Positions 21,004-33,397 are shown, counted from the first letter of the stretch. The stretch: 64,000 nucleotides of DNA from Amphiura filiformis (GCF_039555335.1 NW_027305500.1:496001-560000); one strand, 5' to 3'. Made by a program: numbers and translations. Notes: generated by a model not told the origin, from the letters alone.

Positions 21004-22335
21004 TTTTTTCTCGCTCGCCCCCCCCTATAATGTTGTATTGATAAGTGCCTGGAAATGCTGATAATATGTTTTTTTTGTGTAATCATTTACCGGATGTGAA
21101 ACACTGGTATATACAGGCCTATTTGAGCAGAAAATATAATTATGTTAAACGTCATGGTTAGGAGCATGACAGATGTTGTCCGGTAATATCATCTCATAAT
21201 GAAAGAAAACTAAATAAACCGTGCTCTACAAACCATGCATGTAATATTGTTATTATTCCTTGCTTTAATTGGTTATACGTCTTGATAAAAACGTTTCTAA
21301 GAATAATTCCCGGAATAATTGCATTTAATGTGAATGAACTGGTCATGATTGTCAAAAGGGAAACGTACACGTTTATTATTACTAATGTCATGTTTGTTAT
21401 TACCAGGTCCTTATGAGGCGCACCATTAGATTTGGGAAAATATAAAGAATTATATAAAGACATCGCCAAGTTTACTTTCTTCATTGCCATACTTACATGC
21501 GACCTTAAGATCAAAAGACGAACACTTTTTGTGCATCTGCCAATTTTCAGTCGTGACATATGTATCTAAATTTTAGTTACTAAAGTAAAAGCACTTTTAA
21601 ATGACAGTTTTTGAAGGATACATTTCGACATTTGGAACACATATCGATTTCCTCAATACACCAGCTTTATGCACCGTGTTTACCCTGGAATGCCTGGATA
21701 CCATACATTGATCCTTGTAAATATACACGTATGAGTCATATCACGACTTATACGGATCAAAAAATGAAATCCTTGCATGTTTTCAGGGCAAAGAGAATCA
21801 CAGGAAACGAAAAGAAGAGCAAGAGCACTGAACTCAATATTTTTCTTTGACAGCTGTCGTCTAGAGCACATAGACCGAATTATTAAAATCTAATATTGCA
21901 ATATCAGTGATATTATAGAGACAAGATAAGAGAATGGTGTATGCGCACGTATCTTCTCTATAATACCTATGCAATACATGTACCGGTATACTCAAATTAT
22001 TTAAAGGGAGGTTCAAACAAATCTGTAACATTTTTTGAAGTCGCTTAAAATGGTTGATAAATTTAGGGAATATGTCTACCTTTGAAACCAGTGGCGTAGC
22101 CAAGATTTTAGTGTTAGTTTTATTTAGTTTTTTCGTTTTATTTTTCCTTTCAAAATATTAGTTTAGGGCTGATCTTCTTTGAACGTCCTCAAGCATGTCA
22201 AGTTTAATCGACTAAACCGATCCAATGTCAGGCTAATGACCCGTCTAATGAAGATGAACGTCACGAAGATCCCAAACAATACAATGTGCCAAGACAAAGT
22301 CCCTTAACCCACATATGAATGTATACTCTCAAGTT
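21004..22335. other. Intergenic DNA; truncated hAT-like end
   Basis: About 22089-22130 begins cagtggcgtagccaagattt, the left terminus of the family seen intact at 25612-25901, with no right end. A weak exon-like frame follows tgttttcag at 21786 (GKENHRKRKEEQEH then stop) but has no other support. The remainder is featureless. Confidence 0.4.
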
Positions 22336-22700
22336 GACCTTTAAATGTGTTGGGTACAAAAACTCATATTCTTTAACTTGAGGTCAAATTTTGAGGTAAG
22401 GTTGTAGAATGAAGGTTATTGAACTGCGCCGATGCCTGTGAGACTATTCTGGTTCATATTCATTGTATTCAAGTTCATGCCACATCTGTCAATTTAAACA
22501 CAGACCACTATGGACCACGAATGGCCTCATCCCAATGGCATAGTTCAATAACCTCTATTAAACTATCATAGTGCAAAAATTGACCTCAAATTGCAGAGAA
22601 TGAGTTTTAGTACCCAAATTTTCAAAGATCATTCAATGAATGTACAAAATGTATCGGGGTTAAAGAACTGTGCCCCTGAAAGATGAACATAGTGGACCCT
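22336..22700. mobile_element. Family-B palindromic element
   Basis: The left half (gggtacaaaaactcatattc, acttgaggtcaaattttgag, gttattgaactgcgcc) is mirrored by the right half (agttcaataacctctattaa, attgacctcaaattgcagag, ggttaaagaactgtgcc). Related copies are at about 42545-42740, 45945-46140 and 55770-55990. No ORF. Confidence 0.7.
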
Positions 22701-23172
22701 TAAACATCACCATTGCTGACCTATATGATCTACCCCTGATTGGTTGCACTTTTTGCCTATCTGGTGCTCTCATCATCATAATGTTGCTCAAAATAATCGG
22801 ACAGAGATAGATTCATCCCAAATCGTGTTCCCGGGTGGTCATTATAAGAAGGCAGTACTTGAGTCCCTTTAGGCTTTCCGTCCATCAGCAGAAATTATAG
22901 CGTATCGGATTAATACAATGATCCATTTCTGTCTTCGTGGTCGTCTTGTACGCCCGCCCGCCCGAGCTCTGTAAACTGTCCACAGAATCCTGAGGGTGGT
23001 CGGGTCAGACTTTAAGAAAAGTTTAGTTCTCATCAGGCTAGATTCAATAAAGAGACAATGGGATAGTTGTACGGTGAGTTCAGTTGCTGGCTATCTTGCT
23101 GATGGAGAAAGGTTATGTTTGAGCATAATTCCTTAGCAATTTGCAAAATTGCTAAGGTCTGTTTCTGTCAAG
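22701..23172. other. Unannotated intergenic DNA
   Basis: No gene or element is supported. Confidence 0.4.
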
Positions 23173-23173
23173 T

Positions 23174-23212
<39 letters not shown>
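23173..23212. repeat. (TTTC)n microsatellite
   Basis: About ten uninterrupted TTTC units. Confidence 0.95.
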
Positions 23213-23289
23213 GTCAATCTTATAATGAGCCACCATAGCCATATGCTTTGAGCCATGTTGACCATAGTTGGTCATTAGGACCATTGGGT

Positions 23290-23500
23290 GGGGGGACAAA
23301 TGAAACATGATCAACTTCAGGTCAAAGGTCATACATTAGCCTTGAGGTCAAAGGTCATACGAAGGTCATTATGGTTGATGTGATTTTCTGTTCTGTTACT
23401 AAAAATTCTAAGTCATTCCACAAATTATAGCATGACATTACTTGCATACAACCATTGGGGTCAAAGGTCATTGGGGTCAAAGGTCATGTAGGTATTACTT
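23290..23500. repeat. AGGTCAAAGGTCA-rich repeat
   Basis: AGGTCAAAGGTCA or GGGTCAAAGGTCA occurs at about 23319, 23345, 23459 and 23475. The word equals the DR1 half-site arrangement bound by nuclear receptors such as HNF4 and RXR dimers. It is more likely a repeat-family word than a selected enhancer, because related words fill 50.0-51.4 kb. Confidence 0.7.
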
Positions 23501-24710
23501 AGGAAGTCGCACTATAATAGCGCATGACCAAAGTTGCACCGAAATATTTGCATGAATATTGAATAATTTTTGGTTAGGCCAAATAAAAAATAATCATGTT
23601 TCGCGTCTTCTCCCTCTTCCTTTTTTGAGGTTTCTTCAATTATATTTTTATTTTTTGAAATTCAGTTATAACTTTAAAAAATATGTCTTGGGAGTAAAGA
23701 TGCTTTCTATAGCCTTTTCAATATACAAGAAACACTTTTGGAAGGTTTTGTGATAATTAGAGGAGGCCTATCTCTTTGAACACGATATAAAAAGAGGCCT
23801 CCTCCTTTTTCAAGGCATTATTGTGTGCGCTAAAACAGTTCTAATTATGGGTATTTGCACCAATTTTACGATAAAAAATAAAAATCCCCTCTTCCTCCTT
23901 TTTGAAACATGTTTTTTATTTTACTTGGCCTTATCAAAATGATTTCACATACTGTAATAGTATGGAAAATAATTATGTAATATAATTTATGATTATAATT
24001 ATAATACTACAAACGTCTGTTCATACATGTATATTCCGATGAATTATACATATGCTGGACCTTTTGAACTCGCATATGCTATAGGTGAGCTAACAAATTA
24101 ACCTTGGTCTCTAGCCAAATTCCAAAGTTATAGTGCATTTCAAAAAAAGACCTCAGTAAAATCAGCATAATATACTACCTCTTACATGTATTCATGCTAT
24201 ATAGCTGGGCTAATTAGCTATAGGCCTAGGTAATTATCTATTGCTAAGGTCGCGTATATGTGTATGCGCAATTAGCTCTAGTTTGTCATTGTTTGGGGAT
24301 TTGCAGAATACGTTGCCATGGTAATACCTCCCTTAATTTTTTTAAGTCTTGATAGGCATACAGAATAAAAATAACAGTGACGTATAGCATCAGACGTATG
24401 GACAGTGCCCCTGATCAGAGTCCAAATGTGACAAATTCCATAGCTTGGAATCAACTTGAGAGCATTTAATTACATAAGCGTGTTTTTTTTTTGTGTTTTG
24501 TTTTTGCCACAATGTTGCTTTGGTAAACATGTGATTCCCGGTTCCAAGAACTAAGACCTTCGACCATTGCCAAACTAGAATACTGATATCCCTGAAGCTG
24601 CTGCTCCGATAGATAGACTTTGTTTCAGCATGATTTGAATGGATTTAAAGTACTCTTATTTATCATACGAAGACAGATACACTCTAAATTTCAAGGATTT
24701 GAATAAATCC
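23501..24710. other. Unannotated intergenic DNA
   Basis: AT-rich, no supportable gene. The 64-codon ORF at 23559-23753 is Phe/Lys-rich and not recognised. Confidence 0.4.
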
Positions 24711-24851
24711 TAAAGGATTGTGATTTGGGACCAATCAAGTATTATATTTAAAATTATATCTTACAGATTTAAATCTTTAAAATTTAAAATTCGAATCTCA
24801 TAAGATTAATTTTAAATCTAAAATTGATTGGTCCCTAATTACAATCCTTAA
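24711..24851. mobile_element. 141-bp palindromic MITE
   Basis: aaggattgtgatttgggacc on the left pairs with ggtccctaattacaatcctt on the right; the AT-rich centre also pairs in part. It directly abuts the family-A element. Confidence 0.75.
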
Positions 24852-25380
24852 GGGGTGGGGTATGAATGTTTGGACAGTATTTATTGTGGGACATTAGAGC
24901 ACATCACGCATATCGAATTGCATTCTGAATACGAAGAATGTCCTTCTGATATAAAATAATTTTGATTTTTTGAAATTCGCAATGTAATACACATTTTATG
25001 GCAAATGATTAAAATTGATATTTAACAGTACTCGAAGTAAACTTTATAAATCTGATGATTTATACTTAAAGTGTATGTAGGTGGGATGAAAACCGACGAT
25101 CAATTGAAAATTTTGACCTTTCGTATTGAAGATATAGATTTTTTCCCAAAACACCAAAAAATCCATATCTTCAATATGAAAGGTCAACATTTTCAATTGA
25201 TCGTCGGCTTTTCCTCCCAGCTACGTACACACTTTAAGAATATGTCATTAGATTTATAACATTTACTTTGAGGACTGTTATATCAAAAATGTGAAAATTA
25301 TCAAATTTTAATAATTTGTCATAAAATTAGTATTATATCGTGAATTTCAAAAAATGAAAATTATTTGATATCAGAAAGGT
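24850..25380. mobile_element. Family-A palindromic element, right end truncated
   Basis: It begins aaggggtggggtatgaatgt, tggacagtatttattgtggg. The centre is an inverted repeat (gacgatcaattgaaaatttt against aattgatcgtcggctttt). Sequence from the left half recurs in reverse complement on the right up to tttgatatcagaaaggtatt, where it stops without the terminal words. Fuller right ends are at 43876 and 47270. The 62-codon ORF across the centre is an artefact. Confidence 0.8.
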
Positions 25381-25500
25381 ATTTGGCCCAAGCCCAATGT
25401 TGGACCAATCTTGGGCCCATGAGCAAATGATATTGGGCCTTTATCATGTTTATTGAACATATATCGGGCCACCATCGGACCAATATCGCCATGTTATCTG
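25381..25500. repeat. GGGCC/CCAATAT repeat
   Basis: Variants of TTGGGCC, ggaccaatatcg and gcccaatgttgg recur over 120 bp in both orientations. It is likely a short repeat-element end. Confidence 0.5.
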
Positions 25501-25611
25501 GGCCCGGGGCTCTGGCTACGCCCCTGTTTTGGACTCTGCTGCTTTACATCCATGGAGGTTGCGCTTTGCGCTCGGTCTAGCACTTCGGGCTGGCCTCGCA
25601 CTACGCGACTG

Positions 25612-25901
25612 CAGTGGCGTAGCCAGGATTTTGGAACCGAGGGGGCACAACTTGTAAATGTACCGACGGAAATATTTTTTACCGACAGAAGTTGTGATTT
25701 GTTGACCCAAATTTTTTTTGCATGGTTTGAAAAAGTGAAGAAAAAAAAAAAAAAAGGATAATAGACGGTACTAACATTCTCCCCTTTTTCCTGTCACCCT
25801 GGGTGAAAAATAATCTATTGTTAACCCACTTTTTTTTCGACAACGTCTTCCGTCTACCGACAGCCTTACATGCCCCCCTGCCCCCCCTGGCTACGCCACT
25901 G
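25612..25901. mobile_element. hAT-type MITE (TIR CAGTGGCGTAGCCAGG) with 8-bp target duplication
   Basis: The 290-bp element starts CAGTGGCGTAGCCAGG and ends CCTGGCTACGCCACTG, exact reverse complements. CGCGACTG occurs at 25604-25611 and again at 25902-25909, giving an 8-bp target duplication as expected for hAT. The interior holds an A tract and accgacggaaa/accgacaga words. No ORF. Partial relatives are at 5354-5635 and 22089. Confidence 0.92.
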
Positions 25902-25909
25902 CGCGACTG

Positions 25910-26559
25910 CTAAGTCCGTGAGAGCCACAGCGGTTATACTTTGTCTCAGATATTTTAACTTATTTTCAAAATTGGGATCTGTTAAATGAAACCAACACAC
26001 AATTTCGTTTAAAGCTATTTTCTCTTCACCGACTCATCATGCATCATATATCAATATTTCTTTAATGCTATGTATTTCTATAATGCTACATTAGCCCACC
26101 CTATCAATCACAGATAACTCCGTGACACATCATCCCCCGTGGGTGACATGTTGCCCTCTCGTTACCCAGAGACCCATTTCCTGCTGAGACGGCAGCGTAT
26201 CTAGGGGTTATTATGAGTTTGTCTGAACCCGGGTCTTTTGTATACGCATTTCTTTTTTCAATCTAGATGAGTCTGCATTCATCATGGTTGGCCGGCTATT
26301 ATTTATAGTAATTATCAAAATAAATTTTGACCGGCTTTCAACATAAGCTCTACAAGGAGGGGCACCTGTTGTTGTGGTTCAGTTTAGCATAGGCCTTCAA
26401 ACAAGGCCTACTCGGTTTTAATAGGTCGCTGAACCCCGTAACTATTTTTTATATTTCATTGTTTTCAAGCTAAAATAAGGTGTTTTGAAGTCTGCAAACA
26501 GTGAAATTGAATAGAAATTTGTTGTTGCTGTAGAAAATAAGTTAGGCCTAGGTCTTATA
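25910..26559. other. Unannotated intergenic DNA
   Basis: No gene or repeat that I can support. Confidence 0.4.
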
Positions 26560-26860
26560 TAAATCCGAGTGGTGGGGGGGCATATGTTTTTGGTGGGGAT
26601 GTACCCCAAAATACGGAGATGGTGAGTCATTTGGAGCTGACGGCGTACCGGTATATGAAAGGAGCCTTTCGGAGTTGCGAACGGTAAACATCAGTGGTAT
26701 TTCTTGGTTTTCTGGTTGAAATTCGCTTAGAAAAAAAACACCCAGAAATGTGAGGAATGAGTAATTTAGATGTCTTTTAGCATGTTTTAGAGCTGAAATT
26801 ATAAAATTCAGGGACCTTTCAGAGCTGCGCGGTCCCAAAACAGGCATTTTTCCTAGGAGC
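26560..26860. repeat. GGAGCTGACGGCG repeat, copy 1
   Basis: Words tttggagctgacggcg, cggagttgcgaacggtaaa and gagctgcgcggtcccaaaa occur in order; a second copy with the same plan is at 30075-30235. The small minus-strand ORFs are not recognised. Confidence 0.5.
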
Positions 26861-27170
26861 ATTATGACACCCGTATGGTTATTTATGTTAGGTGCCCCCT
26901 AAAAACATTTGTCAGCTATTTCAGTTTTCGTATATATAACTGTGTTCATTCCTCTAAATAATGGTGTAGATATTTCCTAAGAGAAACCTAAATGGTAATT
27001 TAAGAATTTATTGAGAAAGTGTTGATCATGTTTCATCTGAGTGCAAAATGTAATAACCCCTTCATGGTCGAGAAGCTCAATATGGAATCCATAACATACA
27101 GAATGTCCCAAGCTAAAAACGAATACCGTCGAGTTTTTTGATCACATTTGTTTTCTTTTTGGAATACCCA
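26861..27170. other. Unannotated intergenic DNA
   Basis: Nothing supportable seen. Confidence 0.4.
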
Positions 27171-27855
27171 GCAAACACAAAACGTTTTCGACATCATTCG
27201 CAAAAGGTTATAAAAGGTTGTCAGAAAATGTTTAAATGTCGGGTTATATAAAGGGTACATTAATGGTATAAAACGTTTTCATAACATTAAATAACATTTG
27301 TTGGTAATTTACTGCACAGCAAACACAAATGTTTTACAGAAAACATTTAAATGTCGGGTTATATAAAGGGTATAAAAACGTTTTAATAACATTCCAAAAA
27401 CATTTTGAAAACTTGGTACAAATCATTCTAAACAGAATGTTATTTTGGGGTTGAAAAATATTTTGCCAAAAATGTTTGCCCAAAATATTTACAATAACGT
27501 TTTAAAAATGTTTTCACGACCTTTATATAACCCGACACTTAAATGTTATTAAAACGTTTTGTAAAAAACATTTTAAGAACATTTCTGTGTTTGCTGGGTG
27601 CAAATATTTTAACATAATGTTATTTAAGTGTTGACAAAATATTTGGCCAAAAATGTTTGTAAAAATAGTTTACAATGACATTTCGAAAACATTTAAAAAT
27701 ATTGTTGTAGTGTGTTCTCATACAAAACGTTTTAAAACGTTTTCATGACCTTTATATAACCCGACATTTTAATGTTATTAAAACTTTTTACCTAAACCAA
27801 AAGCCAAAATATAACTTATTTAAAACGTTTTAAAAACGTTTTTGTGTTTTCTGGG
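27171..27855. mobile_element. Family-C element with a second family-C element inserted in it
   Basis: The outer copy starts CCCAGCAAACACAAAACG at 27171 and ends near 27855 (tttttgtgttttctgggt). At 27317-27598 a complete smaller copy (cagcaaacacaaatgttt to atttctgtgtttgctggg) interrupts it, flanked by TGCA at 27313-27316 and 27599-27602. The outer sequence reads across the join as in other copies (tgca then aatatt). The characteristic internal words are atataacccgacattt and tattaaaacg. No ORF. Confidence 0.8.
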
Positions 27856-28489
27856 TAAACAAAAAACAATATTTGTGACCCGTTACTTCAAAAACCTGAA
27901 CATGTTAAGAGGGCATTTCGTGATCCACAGCATCATCCCCCCACTTTTCTCAAAAGAAGTTGAGATTTGTATACCACTGGAAACCTCTGGCTACATAATG
28001 TTTAGACCCATCCCATATGTACCAAAAATTTCTTGCAGATTAATTCCTTTAGCAAAAATAATATACCAGAACGAAATTACAACAGTCGCCTATAAACATG
28101 CATAATCGAAATCAAATGAAATTTTTGGAATAAGCTTTTTTCGTGGATCTCTACCGAAAAATGTCATGAAAAGAGGATACACACACTATCCTCCTTTAAA
28201 TTTGTACTTTTTGAAATTACATCACAATCGCCCGTGGGCGGAAGTTATAAAGCAATCCAAAAGAAAATAATATACATGTATTGCTGATCTTTTAAAAAAA
28301 AAAAGACTTTAAAATGATGTTAGTCTTACAAAGATCTAGCCGATTTTAATCAGATTCCAAGTAAAATAAGATCTCACCCGTAGGCCCTATTATAGTCAAA
28401 TTTTAACAAAATACGTGTCAAATTTGACTAAATCCGGGATTCCGGGTTGAATTATTCTTATAATTTAGTTAAATTCGACTAGATCTTTT
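27856..28489. other. Unannotated intergenic DNA
   Basis: An 87-codon ORF at 27842-28105 begins in the family-C tail and has no recognised domain. A small inverted repeat (tagtcaaattt against aaatttgacta) lies near 28390-28435. Otherwise nothing. Confidence 0.4.
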
Positions 28490-31050
28490 CGCCAGCTAAG
28501 AGCTGGCTATTTAATTCGGAGATCGTCTTTGTTTGCTAAAGAGATTACAGAGTAGGGGTCCTACTAGCATTGGTTTGAATTACTTTGCGGACCTTTTATG
28601 GTGAAAATATAATGTAAGGCCTACTATTTGATTTGTAAGAAAAAGAAAGTATGTTTTGCCGTTTCAACGAATGAAAACGAGTGAGAATTTCAAAAGTTAT
28701 GGTTTGAAGGAAATATGACATTAAAAGTTATATGCCAGGCCTATAATAGTTACCACAGCATATCAACGAAAGAAAATTATAGTATCCTTGTTATCAGGCG
28801 TTCTTAGATTTACATTTGCAGACCTCCTGTAGACCAACACAGCATGATATGTGAGTGTATTGATAACAGAATTAAAACCTTGATGGATATAAAAGTCAAA
28901 GTAAAAAAATCCTATCTTGTATCGTTTTATGGATAAAAATGATTTTAAAATGTCTTGAATGAAATAATTGATATCTTAAACATCAGTTTTGTCTTTTCAA
29001 TGGGAAAAATGCGATGCTATTTCAGGGCCTATCTATGATATGGGCATAATTTATAGCCTACATGTAGGCCTATTGAACAATATACCCCATTTGACATGTA
29101 TTATAAATAGGTAGGTAAACAAATGAATTAGGCCTATTGTATTATTTTATCAATAAATAAAATGACACATAACTAAAGTGAATCCAACTTTTTTTATTTT
29201 ATCATGTTGATTATTAAATAATTATTATGGTATTCAACAAAATGATTGAAGAGAAAACACACAGTGCAGACTATAGAATGGAGTAGGTAAGATGTCATTT
29301 TCATAGCTTCGCCGGAGTATCGGACTAACAATCAACACATTTAAAAAGTTAAAAAGATAAGATTTCGGCGTGAGTAATTAGTCTTTATACATTTTATAAT
29401 GTGCTATAGTAAACTATACATTGCAAATTAATGTAAAATTAACCAAAAAAACTAAATTATATGAGCTAAGATTAAAAGGCAGGAAAAGACAAAAAGTTTG
29501 CTGTTTCTGTGTGCATGGGGCATGTTCTCATCATTGATGGTTTGGTGGACTGTCATGAAACATGATGGATCCTAAAAAAGCGTGATCCTAAAAATGCCTT
29601 CCACCCAAACTAATTACAAGACCTCTTCTACATTGAAGCTGGCTTTCCCTTTTAAAGGGAATTTTTATAGAGTATATAGGCTAACTATTGCAATGAAACA
29701 CACTTTACTAAGCAGCGTATATATGGTATATAAATGTTAATCATAGGCCTGATTCTATTTAACACATTTGGTGAAGTAATTAATTAAGGTCACATGTCTC
29801 ACGAGCCAATATACAAGTTGCAACATTTCCAGCTGTCAAAATTAGTTGCCGAATTAGTTTAATTAAATCTTCCGTTTGAGTTATACAGCTTGTAAACATA
29901 ACCTCTCATCAATAACCCTGTTTCTGCCCTCGTAAGTAAAATACAGTTTCTGTGAAGAAAGAACAGAGCAGATACGGCCGTTTTGCCTGGGAAAATACTT
30001 TACCTTTAAATAAAATAAAATAAATAGAACACGGGATAGAACATCTTCACGTTACTTTCTTTTAAAGGTGGCCGGTCCGGGATGGGGTGGGGATACATCA
30101 AAAAAATTTGGTGGGTATGTTCCCCCGGAATTTTGTGGTGGTGGGGGTGGTGTTTGGGAGCTGACGGCGCGGTAAAAGCTCGTCTTTTTGGAGCTGCGAA
30201 CAAGTAAAATAGGGACTTCTTTTACTGCCAAAATAAGAAAATCATTAGCTTTATTTTGATACCAAAATTTTAGTTTTGATGAGGAAAAATATGGGGTGAT
30301 GTAACGCTGTGCATTTGGGTATGCACCTTTAACTTTTGACCACAGGTATCACACAAGAAGATTACAAGATCTGTCTAACAAAAACAGAGTTTGCTAACAA
30401 AACAATAAGAACTGCCGGGCCAAGAAAATGGCATTCGATTGACAAATGCGCCAAAACGGCTACATCAGGTCCCAAATAAAAATAAAAATTCCCTTTAAAA
30501 GGGAAGCCAGCTTCAATGCAGAAGAGGTCTTGTAATTTGTTTGGGTGGAAGGCATTTTTAGGATCACTCTTTTTTATGATCCATCATGTTCCATGACAGT
30601 CCACCAAACCAAGTGGTGGTCGCATTGCATTTTCATCGTCAACCGTGTAATTGAATGGGATTATTTTGAAAATTTAAAACGCTTGAAATTTCACAAACAA
30701 AATAGGCCTATATGTTAATAAATAATATAAATACAAGCTAAAACCATGGGGGTTCGATAATGAACCCCACAAAACTAACTGAGTATTTGGAAAATGCCAT
30801 ACGGCCAAGCGGTTTCACAAGCTGCCGGCTCTATCATGCCATGATAAGAACATGCACACAGAAAAACCAAACATTAACTCCTATAACTTCCTGTCAACTC
30901 TTTAATTAATTACTCCAAATTGTTCTGTCTTTTTGTCTATTTTCACCATAAAAAGTTCCGCTAAGTAATTCAAACCAATGCTAGTACCCCGTAATCTCTT
31001 TAGCAAACAAAGACGATCTCCGAATTAGATAGCCAGCTCTTAGCTGGCGA
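28490..31050. mobile_element. 2.56-kb foldback element
   Basis: The left end (cgccagctaagagctggcta, gagatcgtctttgtttgcta) recurs in reverse complement at the right (tagcaaacaaagacgatctc, agccagctcttagctggcg). The outer arms are about 120 bp. A second, inner inverted pair matches 29510-29665 with 30478-30612 (ccttttaaagggaattttta and complement; gaagctggct; ggtttggtggactgtcatg). No transposase ORF exists between the arms. The inner region also carries the second GGAGCTGACGGCG repeat (30075-30235), probably a later insertion. Confidence 0.75.
30075..30235. repeat. GGAGCTGACGGCG repeat, copy 2
   Basis: gggagctgacggcgcggtaa and ttggagctgcgaacaagtaa match the order of words at 26630-26690. The copy lies inside the foldback element. 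Confidence 0.5.
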
Positions 31051-31879
31051 CAAACCTTATGGAAATGTACACTTAATACCTCTTAGTTTGGATTTACTTC
31101 TTGTTTCTAAGTTGGCAAACCTGTGATTTAGTAGCCCAATTGGGCGACTTCTGAATCAAAATGGACCACAACTTAAAAACTAGTAGCAGTAGCACCCCCT
31201 GTGTTTCTTTATTATATTCTTTAATGTTTTCTCTTCCATTTGACACCACTCGAGGGGTTACACCTTCGTGGCATTTCGAGATATGTCCATTTCAGACCAA
31301 AAGGTTAGTTAGTGAGCTAGTAACCTATATAGTAACATACGCAGTTATAGGCTGATACCATTTCATGGTTCAGCAACAAAGCGAATATTTCCTTTTGTTT
31401 CCTCTTGTTTTGGAAACACTTTAATTGCTAATATCTTTGGAACTGATTGTCCAATTTCAATGGGTTTTTCTGCAAAAGCAGCTTTGTAAATGCTATTTAG
31501 TAGCCTATAAGAATCTGAAAATTTAATATTTCCGAGTTCCGACTGATTCTGCTTGATCGCATCACATATCACATCCAAGCTCACATTGGGCGCCCCATTC
31601 CTTTTTCAAAGGAATTTTTATTCTCCCTTCGCTTAAAATTAACTAATATCTTAGCATTTATACTATATTCACAAACTGTCAGCTTTCTTGTGCGATATAC
31701 GTGAGCATATGTTATGAAATCTTAATTTGTCTTACACCTATATTCTGCATGTTCTTTATTCATCATTTTTTTTTCTGCTTAGCTCTACATGAATGGTATG
31801 AAAGAGGGTGGGGGAGGTGTTGTGTTTGTATGTATGTAATTGGTTTTTTTATTAGATAAATTATGAAACTTAGGTTATT
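31051..31879. other. Intergenic DNA with a hAT MITE fragment
   Basis: About 31111-31153 (ttagtagcccaattgggcga) is a fragment of the MITE family at 3713-3960. No gene is supported; ORFs at 31161-31355 and 31363-31584 are unrecognised. Confidence 0.4.
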
Positions 31880-32000
31880 AGGTTAAGGGGGTGTTTGTTC
31901 AGGCCTTTTTGGCCTTCTGAGCATCTCCTCATTCAAATGTGTATGTTTTGCTGTTATTGTATTGTTGTATTTTGAATGAAATAAAGATGATTGATTAATA
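31880..32000 (+). mobile_element. Non-LTR retrotransposon 3' tail fragment
   Basis: The end gttgtattttgaatgaaata followed by aagatgattgatt matches, in opposite orientation, the segment at about 55627-55690. The AATAAA-like word next to short GATT repeats resembles 3' ends of CR1/jockey-type LINEs. No coding part is attached. Confidence 0.5.
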
Positions 32001-32418
32001 CTGCTCTCAAAGCATCTGCTGGTAACCATGGTAACAGATAATGCGTATTTAGGCCCTATTTGGGATACATCTTTTCTGTATGATTCACATAAATATGAAA
32101 GCATGTTCAGGAAATAATCAGGACAAATGTTTATTAGGTTAAAAAAAAATACAGTCTCAAAGCCTCACCGAGCGTTCGTTTTTCTTAGCGCGTCCATGAT
32201 GACGGCAAATTGATTTGTTATTTCCTTTTTTTTACTCTCTGTTTTTTAAGTTTTTTTGCGGTAAAATCACGAAATTCTGAGACATAATTTGAAGAAAATT
32301 TACTTGATTCGATGCTCGCATTATTTCACTACAGAATAATAATTGATATGTGTACTTCAATTGTGTAAATCAATCACAATTTAATGCTATGTATTTTGAA
32401 TAAAATGACATCTTAGAT

Positions 32419-32448
32419 TAAAAAAAAAAAAAAAAAAAAAAAAAAATT
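32419..32448 (+). repeat. Poly(A) tract, about 28 bases
   Basis: An uninterrupted A run follows ttttgaataaaatgacatct, so it may be the tail of a retroposed sequence whose body I cannot identify. Confidence 0.6.
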
Positions 32449-33397
32449 CGCATTCATTTTTGAAATTGCCATGGGCTTTTGCATTTTTTTAGCCTTACAA
32501 TCATTCCCCCGCCTTTGAATTCGCTCAGGCACAACTTTTACCTCCTTTTAATCATATTCACTCCACCCCTGACCATTACTTTTCCTCAATAAAATTGTCC
32601 AAGTTGAAACCTTAGAGGTGGATGAGTCATTGTGCTGTTCCAGATGAAATCCATACACCCCGTAAGGGAAAACATGACTTCATCTTCAATGTTTAAGTTG
32701 TGACTCCATTTGATATCTACACACCCTGTGTGGAATATTAAGGTCATGTCTTCCACAGGCATGACAGGGGGTGTATGGATTTCAAATGGACTAACCCATT
32801 TTGGGTTTTATCATGTCTATCGTACTATTCAAGGAAAGAAGATCAGACAGGGAGTTGTTATCCACCGTGTCCATAGAACCATATTTGGTTCGTAACTTTC
32901 GCTTTCGATCATTACCATGTTTATAATCTTACATATATTCAGATAAATCCGGGGGCATTTTTAAGCATTAATAACACAAACACGGGCATTCCGTGCGGAT
33001 TACACTTAAGCCTTAAAAGGTTAAACTCGAATCTAAGGAACATCTGAGTTGTGATAAGCTTAACATGACAGATTTGTCTTAGATTTGCACTCAATTATAA
33101 TGCTCTCCAACGTGTCGAAATCGGTTTCGCTACCGGCAGCACGCACGATACCAAAAACTGCTGGCCGTATTTTAGAAAAGTGCAATTCTTTAGTGTTTTT
33201 CCTTGTAATATGCATTACGTGTCAAGTGAAATCTTTAATAAATGCGATAAACATTTTCACTGACAAGATACATTACATTGTCATGATAGTAGCGTATTTT
33301 CTAAGCCCCAAATTTCGTTTATTCATCATGAACAAAAGAAGGGTATAATACATTTCTTAAAATTAAGACCAGAATTTAACATGTTAAAGGAAGACTT
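32449..33397. repeat. Intergenic DNA including family-E repeat
   Basis: About 32590-32820 contains gatgaaatccatacaccccg, aaggtcatgtcttccacagg and gggggtgtatggatttcaaa, i.e. similar words in both orientations, so it is an imperfect palindromic repeat. Downstream (32830-33397) no gene is supported. Confidence 0.5.

Noticed and set aside
21611..21871. Possible exon around 21786 with acceptor tgttttcag
   Set aside because: Two frames stay open only briefly, there is no donor, and nothing nearby supports a gene.
23319..23487. A nuclear-receptor enhancer
   Set aside because: The DR1 words are embedded in repeat-like DNA and related words fill 50-51.4 kb, so no regulatory call is made from sequence alone.
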